NCBI RefSeq assembly: GCF_003231275.1
Contig: NZ_QKVL01000001.1
Location: forward strand, 372,001 to 436,000
DNA: 64,000 nt
Origin: Pseudomonas huaxiensis
GTDB lineage: Bacteria > Pseudomonadota > Gammaproteobacteria > Pseudomonadales > Pseudomonadaceae
Reading direction: 5' to 3'
Shown here: one piece after another, positions 55,110-63,148 of the stretch
Position numbering within the stretch: position 1 is the stretch's first letter
How the letters are laid out: each line of letters begins with the position of its first letter
Notes under the pieces: generated by a model
Database searches by the model: none
Told to the model about the DNA's origin: nothing
The model's input: the letters and a program-made list of their open reading frames with translations, nothing else
Position numbers and translations under genes: made by a program

Positions 55110-55134
55110 AAGCCTGGATGCCCGGGCTTTTTGG
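55110..55134 (+). terminator. Leader terminator upstream of the tailocin holin
   Basis: AAAGCCTGG / CCGGGCTTT stem (9 bp with one wobble), loop ATGC, then T-run. It lies about 75 bp before the holin, matching the terminator before the prophage holin. Read-through or antitermination control is implied. Confidence 0.65.
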
Positions 55135-55208
55135 AATGCCGAGTGACAACTCGGTCCCATCCCCGTCCGGCCCCGTCGCTGTGCGGGAAGAACAAAGGAG
55201 GCAGGACC

Positions 55209-55565
55209 GTGACAAGCGAGCAACAGACGTTGCTGGAAATGCCGATCTGGCTGGTGATCGTCCTGGCGTTGCTGGGTGGGGTATCCGGTGAGATGTGGCG
55301 AGCAGACAGGGCGGGTGCCCGTGGCGGAGCGCTGTTCAGACGACTGGCGCTGCGCTCGGGAGCCTGCATGGTCTGCGGTGTATCGACGGTGATGCTGCTG
55401 TATGCCAGCGGGCTTTCGATCTGGGCGGCCAGTGCTTTTGGTTGCCTGACTGCGGTCGGTGGTGCGGACGTGGCCATCGGTCTTTACGAGCGCTGGGCCG
55501 CGAAGCGATTGGGTCTGGAGCAGCCGAACGGGCAAGCAGGCAACGACAGCAAGGAGAGACCGTGA
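55209..55565 (+). CDS. Tailocin holin
   Basis: 118 residues from the GTG at 55209, with AGGAGG upstream. MTSEQQTLLEMPIWLVIVLA and two further hydrophobic segments (about 47-62 and 64-90) are shared with the prophage holin at 26104. It releases tailocin particles with the lysis enzymes expected downstream of the window. It overlaps the next gene by 4 bp. Confidence 0.82.
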   Translation: MTSEQQTLLEMPIWLVIVLALLGGVSGEMWRADRAGARGGALFRRLALRSGACMVCGVSTVMLLYASGLSIWAASAFGCLTAVGGADVAIGLYERWAAKRLGLEQPNGQAGNDSKERP

Positions 55566-56074
55566 GCGAACTGAGCAGACTACATGAGGCCATTACCGCG
55601 ACCATCAAGGCAGCCATGCCGCAGCTCGAGACGGTCGGCGGTTACACCACGGTGCTGCAGGACACGACCCTGCCCGCGCTGTGCCACACCATCATCGGCC
55701 TGAAGCCGAGCACCGATCCGGGTGATGGCCACTCGTGCATTCTCGCGACCTTCGAGGCGCGCATTGCCGTCGATGGCCACCGCCCGCAGGCGGCGCTGGA
55801 AAGCGCCGAGTTGGCAGCCCAATTGATGGTGGTGCTGCGCAAACAGTACTGGGGCATCGACTTCGTCGAAGAGGCGCATACCCTTCAGGCCTTGCCGCAG
55901 GTGACAGATCTGCCGACGGTAGCCTGGGTGCTGCAATGGCAGCAGGTGCTGCACCTGGGTGAAGCCCAATGGCACTGGCCGAACCAACCGCCAGGATCGC
56001 TGGTGTTCGCCTTCGATCCGGACAGTGGTCCGGGCAAGGAAGGGGATTACAAGACGCCGGAGGATTTCGCATGA
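55562..56074 (+). CDS. Tailocin tail completion/terminator-like protein
   Basis: 170 residues from the GTG at 55562. It is paralogous to prophage 35293-35823 (shared QWxQxLxLGEAxWxWPNQPPGSL-like ending and similar length). It is coupled to holin (GTGA overlap) and to V (ATGA). Retention without a head points to a role in tail-tip or tail-end assembly. Confidence 0.65.
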   Translation: MSELSRLHEAITATIKAAMPQLETVGGYTTVLQDTTLPALCHTIIGLKPSTDPGDGHSCILATFEARIAVDGHRPQAALESAELAAQLMVVLRKQYWGIDFVEEAHTLQALPQVTDLPTVAWVLQWQQVLHLGEAQWHWPNQPPGSLVFAFDPDSGPGKEGDYKTPEDFA

Positions 56075-56631
56075 GCTACGCAAGCTCCATGCATGACCGG
56101 ATGATTTCTGCATTGTTGATTCCGTGCCGGGTAGTGGCGGTGGACCTGGCCGCAGCCCGGGTACGGGTTTCCGATGGCGCCGGCTGGACCAGCGCCTGGG
56201 TTCGCTGGCATAGCCAGGCCGCCGGCAAGGCGCGCCACTGGCGTGCCCCGAGTATCAACGAACAGGGCGTGCTCATCAGCCCCAGCGGCGAGCCGGCGCA
56301 GGGCACCTTCGTTCCGGGCCTTTATGGCAACGCCGGCGACCAACCGGACAACCGCGAACACGTCGAAGTCTGGCGCTTCGACGACGGCGGCTCACTGATT
56401 TATGACTGGCAGGCGAGTAGCTACAGCATCGACCTGCCGCGTGGAACCCTCACCCTCAAGGTCGGCGGCAGCACGCTGGTGGCCACGCCTGATGCAATCG
56501 AACTGACCGCCACCAACATGACCTTGAATGGCCCGGTGCGGATCAACGGAGCGCTGCAGGTTTCGGGGGATATCCACGGCGGCGGCGCGATCATCGACAC
56601 CGCCGGCAACACGCCGAACCACAAGCACTGA
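56071..56631 (+). CDS. Tailocin baseplate spike V
   Basis: 186 residues with the same architecture as prophage V (35820): an OB-like N-terminus, a beta repeat region (VGGSTLVATPDAIELTATNM) and the metal-binding C-terminal GNTPNHKH. It pierces the target outer membrane. It is followed by a conserved hairpin. Confidence 0.92.
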   Translation: MSYASSMHDRMISALLIPCRVVAVDLAAARVRVSDGAGWTSAWVRWHSQAAGKARHWRAPSINEQGVLISPSGEPAQGTFVPGLYGNAGDQPDNREHVEVWRFDDGGSLIYDWQASSYSIDLPRGTLTLKVGGSTLVATPDAIELTATNMTLNGPVRINGALQVSGDIHGGGAIIDTAGNTPNHKH

Positions 56632-56636
56632 AACCT

Positions 56637-56658
56637 GCCCGCCGACGCGGGCTTTTTT
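56637..56658 (+). terminator. Intra-operon hairpin after tailocin V
   Basis: GCCCGC-CGAC-GCGGGC with six T. It stands inside the tail operon, so it probably attenuates rather than ends transcription. Confidence 0.7.
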
Positions 56659-56675
56659 ATGCCAAGGAGAACGCC

Positions 56676-56759
56676 ATGGCGAACCTGAATCACAACATCG
56701 CAGTCGACACCGGCCTTCCGTATGTCTGCTGCCTGTCGAGTGCCGACTTACGGGAGTGA
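56676..56759 (+). pseudogene. Eroded small tail-module gene
   Basis: A 27-residue ORF, MANLNHNIAVDTGLPYV onward, with AAGGAG upstream. It starts MAN and ends LRE like the 68-residue prophage protein at 36438 (MAN...LQPRE) but lacks its central domain. Best read as a deleted relic; a true microprotein is possible. Confidence 0.5.
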
Positions 56760-56763
56760 CGCG

Positions 56764-57090
56764 ATGATCGGAATGGATCGCCGGACCGGTCAGCCGTTAT
56801 CCGGCATTGCACATTTGCGGCAGTCCATCGAAGACATCCTCGGCACGCCGCTGGGTAGCCGGCGCATGCGTCCGGACTACGGCAGCAAGCTGCGGCGCTT
56901 CGTCGACCTGCCGGTCAACGAGGGCTGGAAAAGCGCGGTACAGGCCGAAGTAGCCCGTGCCCTGGTGCGCTGGGAACCACGCCTGAAACTGGAGCGGGTC
57001 CGGGTGCTGTCGGTGGTGGACGGGCAAGTGAGCCTGCAACTCACCGGACAATACCTGGGCGATAGCCAGATCCTGGAGGTGACGGCATGA
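56764..57090 (+). CDS. Tailocin baseplate protein W (gp25-like)
   Basis: 108 residues, MIGMDRRTGQPLSGIAHLRQ onward, nearly identical to prophage W and with the same overlap into J. A longer ORF from 56722 includes part of the relic region and is not used. Confidence 0.92.
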   Translation: MIGMDRRTGQPLSGIAHLRQSIEDILGTPLGSRRMRPDYGSKLRRFVDLPVNEGWKSAVQAEVARALVRWEPRLKLERVRVLSVVDGQVSLQLTGQYLGDSQILEVTA

Positions 57091-57968
57091 GTGGTATCGA
57101 ACTCTCGGCGCTACCCGCGCCGCAGGTGTTGGAAGACCTAGATTTCGAGGACATCTTCCAGGGCGACCTGGCGGCCTTCAAGGCGCACATGGGCGAGGCC
57201 TGGAACGCGCAGTTGGAAAGCGACCCGGTGACCAAGCTGTTGGAAGTCGGTGCCTATCGGACCCTGCTCAACCGGGCTCGGGTCAATGATGCGGCCAAGG
57301 CCTTGCTGTTGGCCTATGCCATTGGCAGCGATCTCGACCAATTGGCGGCCAACGTTCGTCTGCAGCGTCTGGTAGTGCAGGAGGCGGATCCCAACAGCGT
57401 CCCGCCGACCGAACGCATTCTTGAAGAAGACGATGCGCTACGTGAGCGCATTCAACTTGTCTACGAAGGGCTGACCACTGCGGGTCCGCGCAACAGCTAC
57501 ATCCTCCATGCTCGTAATGCTGCGGGAATGGTGGCCGATGCTACGGCGGAGAGTTCTTCGCCGGCGGTCGTGGATGTCACGGTTCTGAGTCTGGACGGCA
57601 AAGGCGCCGCCAGTGCTGAACTGTTGGCACAGGTGACGGCGCATTTGAATGCGGACGATGTCCGGCCGGTGGCCGATCGCCTGAATGTCCGCAGCGCCGA
57701 GATCCTGCCGTACCGGATCGACGCCGTGCTGCATATGGTTGGCAACGGTCCGGAAAACGAGGCGACTCTGGCCGAGTGCCGGCGCCGATTGCAGGCCTGG
57801 GTCAATCCGCGACGGCGTCTGGGTGTTGAAGTGCCGCGTTCGGCCATCGACGCGCAACTGCACATCAGCGGCGTCGCCCGGGTCGAGCTGACGGGTTGGA
57901 CCGATATCCGCCCGAGCAAGGCGCAGGCGGCATGGTGCGACGGCTTCGATCTCAAGCTGGGAGGCTGA
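57087..57968 (+). CDS. Tailocin baseplate protein J
   Basis: 293 residues, the same length as prophage J. LPAPQVLEDLDFEDIFQGD, SDPVTKLLEVGAYRTLLNR and GLTTAGPRNSYILHARNAAG mark the family. It is one bp from gene I. Confidence 0.92.
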   Translation: MSGIELSALPAPQVLEDLDFEDIFQGDLAAFKAHMGEAWNAQLESDPVTKLLEVGAYRTLLNRARVNDAAKALLLAYAIGSDLDQLAANVRLQRLVVQEADPNSVPPTERILEEDDALRERIQLVYEGLTTAGPRNSYILHARNAAGMVADATAESSSPAVVDVTVLSLDGKGAASAELLAQVTAHLNADDVRPVADRLNVRSAEILPYRIDAVLHMVGNGPENEATLAECRRRLQAWVNPRRRLGVEVPRSAIDAQLHISGVARVELTGWTDIRPSKAQAAWCDGFDLKLGG

Positions 57969-57969
57969 A

Positions 57970-58575
57970 ATGACTAGCCTCCTGCCTATCAACAGCACGT
58001 TGCTGGAGCGGGCCATCGAGGCTGCATCGACCGACGCTCCCGAGATCCCGTTGCGTGTGCTGTACAACCCCGATACCTGCCCGGCGCACCTGCTGCACCA
58101 ACTGGCGTGGGCCTGGTCGGTGGATCGCTGGAATGACAGTTGGTCCGATCCGGTCAAGCGCGCGGTGATCCGTTCTTCATTCGACGTGCATGCCCGCAAG
58201 GGCACCCTCAGCGCGTTGCGCCGGGTGGTCGAGCCTTTCGGTTACCTGATTGAAGTAGCCGAATGGTTCAACACCGTGCCGCAAGGCGTGCCGGGGACGT
58301 TCGCGCTGAAGATCGGCGTGTCCGAAAGCGGCATCAGTGAGGAGACCTACGAGGAACTCACCGCCCTGATCGACGATGCCCGGCCTGTCAGCCGGCACCT
58401 CATCGGGTTGGCCATTGCCCTCGACACCAAGGGCTACCTGCGCGTTGCCCTGGGCCTGAGCGAAGGCGACGACATCGACATTTACCCGCCCATCCTTCGA
58501 GACATCGAGGTGCGCGGCAACCACGGCTTCATCGGCCGTGACCATCAAATCGAAACCCTGGACGTTTACTCATGA
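57970..58575 (+). CDS. Tailocin tail protein I
   Basis: 201 residues. VLYNPDTCPAHLLHQLAWAW and RRVVEPFGYLIEV as in prophage I. It ends GRDHQIETLDVYS, the same as the prophage protein, and its TGA overlaps the fibre ATG. Confidence 0.92.
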   Translation: MTSLLPINSTLLERAIEAASTDAPEIPLRVLYNPDTCPAHLLHQLAWAWSVDRWNDSWSDPVKRAVIRSSFDVHARKGTLSALRRVVEPFGYLIEVAEWFNTVPQGVPGTFALKIGVSESGISEETYEELTALIDDARPVSRHLIGLAIALDTKGYLRVALGLSEGDDIDIYPPILRDIEVRGNHGFIGRDHQIETLDVYS

Positions 58576-60458
58576 CTGACCAGAACAGCCAGTTCTTCGC
58601 GATCCTCACCGCGGTGGGGGAGGCCAAACAGGCCAACGCGAATGCTTTGGGCGTGCCCTGGACCTTCGCCCAGATGGGCGTGGGCGACGCCAACAATACC
58701 GAACCGGTGCCGTCGCGCACTCAGACCAAGCTGATCAACGAGCGGCGTCGTGCGCCGCTGAATCAGCTTTCGGTCGATCCGAAAAACGCCAGCATCATCA
58801 TTGCCGAGCAGGTGATTCCGCCGGATGAGGGTGGCTGGTGGATTCGCGAAATTGGTCTCTACGATGCCGCCGGCGACCTGGTGGCGGTGGCCAACTGTGC
58901 GCCGAGTTTCAAACCGCTGCTGAGTCAGGGGACGGGCAAGACGCAGGTGGTGCGGTTGAACCTGGTCGTGACCAGTACGGCCAATGTGCAGTTGAAGATT
59001 GATCCTGCGGTGGTGCTGGCGACGCGGGAGTATGTTGATAGCTCGATCCTCAATGTGCTGCCTAAAAACAAGGTGGCCGGGACCTATACCAAGGTCCGGA
59101 TCAATGACCGAGGGGTCGTGCAGGAAGGGGCAAATCCGACGACGCTGGAAGAATATGGAATTGTCAACGCGCTCAAGGTCGGCGTCACCAGCTATCAGCG
59201 TCCGATCCTGTCGGGGCTGGGCTACGGTAGCGCGGCCGAGTCAGGCGGTGCCATCGAGATACGCGAAGCGCAGGAAGTGGGGGCATCGAACAAGAGCATC
59301 GCCTACGCGCCGCGGATCATGATGCACTGGACGGGCGTCATCTCCGGTGACATTGCCATGGACTCACAAGGGCAACTGCAATGGAAGGCGCAGCGCCTTT
59401 ACCATGAGGGCAACTTCAATCCCGCAACCAAGGTGGACAAGGCCACCACGCTCGGTGGCTACGGTATCACCGATGCAATGCCCAAGGGTGCGGGTGGATT
59501 GCTCACCCAGGCTTCAACTGTAGAAGGCCGTCTGAGTGCCATTCCAGAGACACGCTTTGTCGCGACATCGCCTGCTACCGAAGACCGACCCGCAGGGGTG
59601 AATTACGCTGCGGGCGTACATGTAACTTGGGGTGGTGGTGAGCAGTGCATCGATTTCCTGGGGGCGCTCAACGGGCAAGAGGACTTCTTCGTTCGTAGTT
59701 GCTATCTAGGTGCAGGCACCTTCCGCAAACTCTGGACGGAGGCGAACTTCACCCCGACGCTCAAGGCGAACCTCGCGAGTCCGACGTTTACCGGTCTCCC
59801 TCGAGTACCGACCGCTGCTGCCGGGACTACGACCGACCAGGTGGCCAGTACCGAATTCGTGCAGAAGGCCCTGGGCAACCTGAAGGGCGAGCCGACGGTA
59901 CTGGAGGCAAATACCGTACTCACGGCTGCGCAAGCGGGCGGGCTGTTCATTGTCGGCGGCGCCTACCAGACCACGCTGCCGGCATTGTCAAGCGTGCCAG
60001 CCGGTTCGGCCTTCCATTTCCTGTTCACCGGCTCTGGAGCAACGCTCAAGGGCAGCGGTGCGGAGGGCATTCAGGGGATCACGGGGGGCAACCAGTATTT
60101 GCCGTTTATTGGGGAGAAAGTCACCCTTGTTAAGCGCAGTAACGCTTGGTATCTGGCCGGCGGCGGCCTCGGTGCCGAGGCGTTTTTCTGCAGCATGGGG
60201 TTCAGTGGCTACCAAAAATTTCCCAGCGGCATGATTCTGCAGTGGGGGGAAACCGCGCCGGCGACCGGTGCCGATCAGGTGCATACCTTGCCCATCGCGT
60301 TCCCAAACAGTTTTCGCCGGATTTTCATTAGCCAGGGCTACACCGCCGGCAGTGGTTCGCTGGGCTATGCGGGTGCGGGAGTTTCCACGTTGGGCGCATT
60401 CACCTGGCGTGGTAGCACCACCTACAACGGTTTTCAATTCTTTGCCCTCGGCTCTTAG
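58572..60458 (+). CDS. Tailocin tail fibre
   Basis: 628 residues. The first roughly 200 residues are almost the same as the prophage fibre (NSQFFAILTAVGEAKQANAN; EEYGIVNAL ends the shared part). The remaining 430 residues are unrelated to it. They contain a second KATTLGGYGITDAMPKG-type repeat near 295-310 and a glycine-rich C-terminal tip. The tip sets which strains are killed. Confidence 0.9.
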   Translation: MTDQNSQFFAILTAVGEAKQANANALGVPWTFAQMGVGDANNTEPVPSRTQTKLINERRRAPLNQLSVDPKNASIIIAEQVIPPDEGGWWIREIGLYDAAGDLVAVANCAPSFKPLLSQGTGKTQVVRLNLVVTSTANVQLKIDPAVVLATREYVDSSILNVLPKNKVAGTYTKVRINDRGVVQEGANPTTLEEYGIVNALKVGVTSYQRPILSGLGYGSAAESGGAIEIREAQEVGASNKSIAYAPRIMMHWTGVISGDIAMDSQGQLQWKAQRLYHEGNFNPATKVDKATTLGGYGITDAMPKGAGGLLTQASTVEGRLSAIPETRFVATSPATEDRPAGVNYAAGVHVTWGGGEQCIDFLGALNGQEDFFVRSCYLGAGTFRKLWTEANFTPTLKANLASPTFTGLPRVPTAAAGTTTDQVASTEFVQKALGNLKGEPTVLEANTVLTAAQAGGLFIVGGAYQTTLPALSSVPAGSAFHFLFTGSGATLKGSGAEGIQGITGGNQYLPFIGEKVTLVKRSNAWYLAGGGLGAEAFFCSMGFSGYQKFPSGMILQWGETAPATGADQVHTLPIAFPNSFRRIFISQGYTAGSGSLGYAGAGVSTLGAFTWRGSTTYNGFQFFALGS

Positions 60459-60484
60459 CTGGGCGGCTCGCCGAGGAGGCATGT

Positions 60485-60913
60485 GTGACCATCTATTCCA
60501 GCAGGTCGACCTGCAGCTTTTACGATGACGCCATCAACCCTGTGTTGCCGGGTGATGCTGTCGAGATCAGTTTTGAACTGCATGTCGCGCTTCGAGCAGG
60601 GCAGGAGCAGGGCAAGCTGATCGACTTTGACGAAGAGCCCCCGGTGCTACGGGATCCGCCGCCGCTGAGTTCCGAGCAGCAGGCGGTCATCGAGCGCGCG
60701 TGGCGCGACGGCCAGTTGGCCGCCACTGACCCCATCATTACCCGGCACCGCGACGAGCGGGACATGACCCGGCCGACGAGCCTGGCCGATGCTCAGTTTG
60801 TCGAGCTGCAGGGCTACCGCCAGGAGCTGCGCGACTGGCCGGCCGAAGGCATGTTTCCTCTGCCTGAACAGCGTCCGGCGCCGCCGGTCTGGCTAGCCGA
60901 ACATTTGCAATAG
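60485..60913 (+). CDS. Tailocin fibre assembly chaperone
   Basis: 142 residues from the GTG at 60485. The C-terminal half (QFVELQGYRQELRDWPAEG and PLPEQRPAPPVWL) is like the prophage chaperone, while the N-terminal half diverges with the fibre tip. Pairing of fibre and chaperone is expected. Confidence 0.85.
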   Translation: MTIYSSRSTCSFYDDAINPVLPGDAVEISFELHVALRAGQEQGKLIDFDEEPPVLRDPPPLSSEQQAVIERAWRDGQLAATDPIITRHRDERDMTRPTSLADAQFVELQGYRQELRDWPAEGMFPLPEQRPAPPVWLAEHLQ

Positions 60914-60960
60914 AGTCCTGTACCTGTCGAGGCTTTTTCTGCCCGGCATTCACCCCGAAC

Positions 60961-60985
60961 GGCCCCGCACTGACGGGGCCTTCTC
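60961..60985 (+). terminator. Hairpin before tailocin sheath
   Basis: GGCCCCG-CACTGA-CGGGGCC followed by TTCTC, 19 bp before the sheath ATG; the same position as the prophage hairpin at 40519. Confidence 0.6.
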
Positions 60986-61003
60986 ATATCTGGAGAAATA
61001 CCA

Positions 61004-62170
61004 ATGAGTGGATTCTTCCACGGCGTTACCGTCACCAACGTTGACACCGGGTCGCGCAGCATCGCGCTGCCTTCCTCTTCCATCATCGGCCTGGTGGACA
61101 CCTTCACCGAAGGCCCGACTGCCACTGCCAAGGCCAACGACCTGGTGCTGATCACCAGCGAGCGTGAAGCCATTGCGGCGTTCGGCGCCGATGCGGCCAT
61201 CACCAAGGCATGCCAGGCGATCTATGCCCGAGCCAAGGCGGTCATCGTCGCTTGCGGCGTGGCCAAGCTGACCGACGCCGCCGAGCAGACTTCGGCGATC
61301 ATCGGTGGCGTGCTTGCCGACGGCAAACGTACCGGCCTGCAAGCGCTGCTTGACGGCAAGAGCCGTTTCAACGCCCAGCCACGCCTGCTGGTGACCCCGA
61401 AACACAGCGCCACCCAAGCCGTGGGCACCGCCCTGGTTGCCCTGGCCGACAAGCTGCGCGGTCTGGCCATCATCGACGGTCCGAACACCACCGACGAGGC
61501 CGCCCTGGCCTACGCCGAGAACTTCGGTGCCAAGCGTGCCTTCCTGGTCGATCCGGGTGTGAAGTACTGGGACACCGGTGCTGACGCCACTGTCGATGCC
61601 CCCGCGTCGGCTTGGGTTGCCGGCCTGTTCGCCTGGACCGACAGCGAGTACGGCTTCTGGGCCTCGCCGTCGAACAAGGAATTCGTCGGCATCACTGGCA
61701 CCACCCGTCCTGTGGAGTTCCTCGACGGCGACGAGACCTGCCGCGCCAACCTGCTGAACAACGCCAACATCACCACCATCATCCGTGATGACGGCTTCCG
61801 CCTGTGGGGCAACCGCACCCTGTCCAGCGATCCGAAGTGGGCCTTCGTCACCCGCGTGCGGACCATGGACATCGTCATGGACGCGATCCTCTACGGCCAC
61901 AAATGGGCGGTTGACCGCTCGATCACCGCGACTTACGTCAAGGACGTGACCGAAGGCCTGGAGAACTTCATGCGCGACCTGAAAGCCCAGGGCGCGATCA
62001 TCAACTTCGAGGTCTACGCCGACCCTGAACTCAACACCGCCAGCCAGCTGGAGCAGGGCAAGGTGTACTGGAACATCCGCTTCACCGACGTCCCACCTGC
62101 TGAAAACCCCAATTTCCGTGTCGAGGTCACCAACCAGTGGTTGACCGAAGTCCTCGACCAGGCCGCTTAA
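61004..62170 (+). CDS. Tailocin sheath protein
   Basis: 388 residues, about 94% identical by eye to the prophage sheath, with the same motifs (SGFFHGVTVTNVDTG; RTMDIVMDAILYGHKWAVD). It drives contraction that pushes the tube through the target envelope. Confidence 0.95.
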   Translation: MSGFFHGVTVTNVDTGSRSIALPSSSIIGLVDTFTEGPTATAKANDLVLITSEREAIAAFGADAAITKACQAIYARAKAVIVACGVAKLTDAAEQTSAIIGGVLADGKRTGLQALLDGKSRFNAQPRLLVTPKHSATQAVGTALVALADKLRGLAIIDGPNTTDEAALAYAENFGAKRAFLVDPGVKYWDTGADATVDAPASAWVAGLFAWTDSEYGFWASPSNKEFVGITGTTRPVEFLDGDETCRANLLNNANITTIIRDDGFRLWGNRTLSSDPKWAFVTRVRTMDIVMDAILYGHKWAVDRSITATYVKDVTEGLENFMRDLKAQGAIINFEVYADPELNTASQLEQGKVYWNIRFTDVPPAENPNFRVEVTNQWLTEVLDQAA

Positions 62171-62182
62171 GGAGAACTACCC

Positions 62183-62692
62183 ATGGCAATGATTCCGCAA
62201 ACCCTCGCTAACCTGAACCTGTTCGTCGACGGCGTAAGCTTCCAGGGCGACGTCACCAGCCTGACCCTGCCCAAGCTCGCCATCAAGGTCGAAACCCACC
62301 GCGTCGGTGGCATGGACGCCGCCATCGAGATCGATCAAGGCATGGAGGCACTGAGTGCCACCTTCAAAACCACCGGTATCCGCCGCGAAGCGCTGAAGTT
62401 CTTTGGCCTGGCCGACAGCACCGCTTTCAATGGCACTTTCCGCGGCGCCTTCAAAGGCCTGAAGGGCGCCATCACCCCTGTGGTGGTCACCCTGCGCGGC
62501 ATGCTCAAGGAAGTGGAAATGGGCGACTGGAAAGCGTCCGAGAAACCCGAGACCTCCCACGTCGTTTCCCTGACCTACTACAAGCTCGAAATCGATGGCC
62601 GAGCGATGTACGAAATCGACCCGCTGGGCATGAAGCGCGTCATCAACGGCGTCGATCAACTCGCCGCCCAACGTTCGGCCCTGGGCCTCTGA
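62183..62692 (+). CDS. Tailocin tube protein
   Basis: 169 residues, closely similar to prophage FII (MIPQTLANLNLFVDGVSFQG; YEIDPLGMKRVINGVDQLA). It forms the inner tube that depolarises the target membrane. Confidence 0.95.
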   Translation: MAMIPQTLANLNLFVDGVSFQGDVTSLTLPKLAIKVETHRVGGMDAAIEIDQGMEALSATFKTTGIRREALKFFGLADSTAFNGTFRGAFKGLKGAITPVVVTLRGMLKEVEMGDWKASEKPETSHVVSLTYYKLEIDGRAMYEIDPLGMKRVINGVDQLAAQRSALGL

Positions 62693-62709
62693 GATAAGGA
62701 CAAGCTCGT

Positions 62710-63009
62710 ATGACGCAAGCATCGAAAATTCCTGCCTGGCTGACCGTGAGTGCTGACCGTGTCGTGGTCAAACTCAGCCGTCCAACCGAAGCCAATGGCG
62801 TGCAGGTCGACAGCCTGTCGCTGCGCGCTCCCACCGTGCGTGACCTGCGTGCTGCGCAGTCGGGTGGCGCCGACGACGAAACCCGGGAGCTGAACTTGTT
62901 CGCCTCCCTTGCAGAAGTTGGCACCAAGGACCTGGAGGGGCTGACGCTGAAGGACTACAGCCGTTTGCAGGCCGGCTATTTTCGCTTGGTGCAAGACGAC
63001 GAGCTTTGA
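62710..63009 (+). CDS. Tailocin tail chaperone E (zero-frame product)
   Basis: 99 residues. LSLRAPTVRDLRAAQSGG and EVGTKDLEGLTLKDYSRLQ as in prophage E. It ends CTT TGA, the very codon pair of the RF2 programmed frameshift. The frameshifted extension follows. Confidence 0.88.
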   Translation: MTQASKIPAWLTVSADRVVVKLSRPTEANGVQVDSLSLRAPTVRDLRAAQSGGADDETRELNLFASLAEVGTKDLEGLTLKDYSRLQAGYFRLVQDDEL

Positions 63010-63121
63010 TCCCTCAAGGCACAAGGCGGCAGCGAAGCGGCTCGCGAAAGAGCTGAACTTCTCTGCCGCCGAGATCATGACCATGTCGTACAGCGACATG
63101 GTCTGGTGGCTCACAGAGTGA
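63008..63121 (+). CDS. E' frameshift extension (tailocin)
   Basis: The +1-frame tail reads AAAKRLAKELNFSAAEIM and ends YSDMVWWLTE-stop. It would give a 136-residue E-E' fusion that chaperones the tape measure. It is conserved with the prophage extension at the protein level. Confidence 0.75.
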   Translation, partial: DPSRHKAAAKRLAKELNFSAAEIMTMSYSDMVWWLTE

Positions 63122-63148
63122 GTCGGGTTTGCGCGCAGGGAGGAACTT

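Noticed and set aside
54831..55535. 234-codon minus-strand ORF over the tailocin leader and holin
   Set aside because: Opposite to the promoter, leader and holin; composition is repeat-like with no motif.
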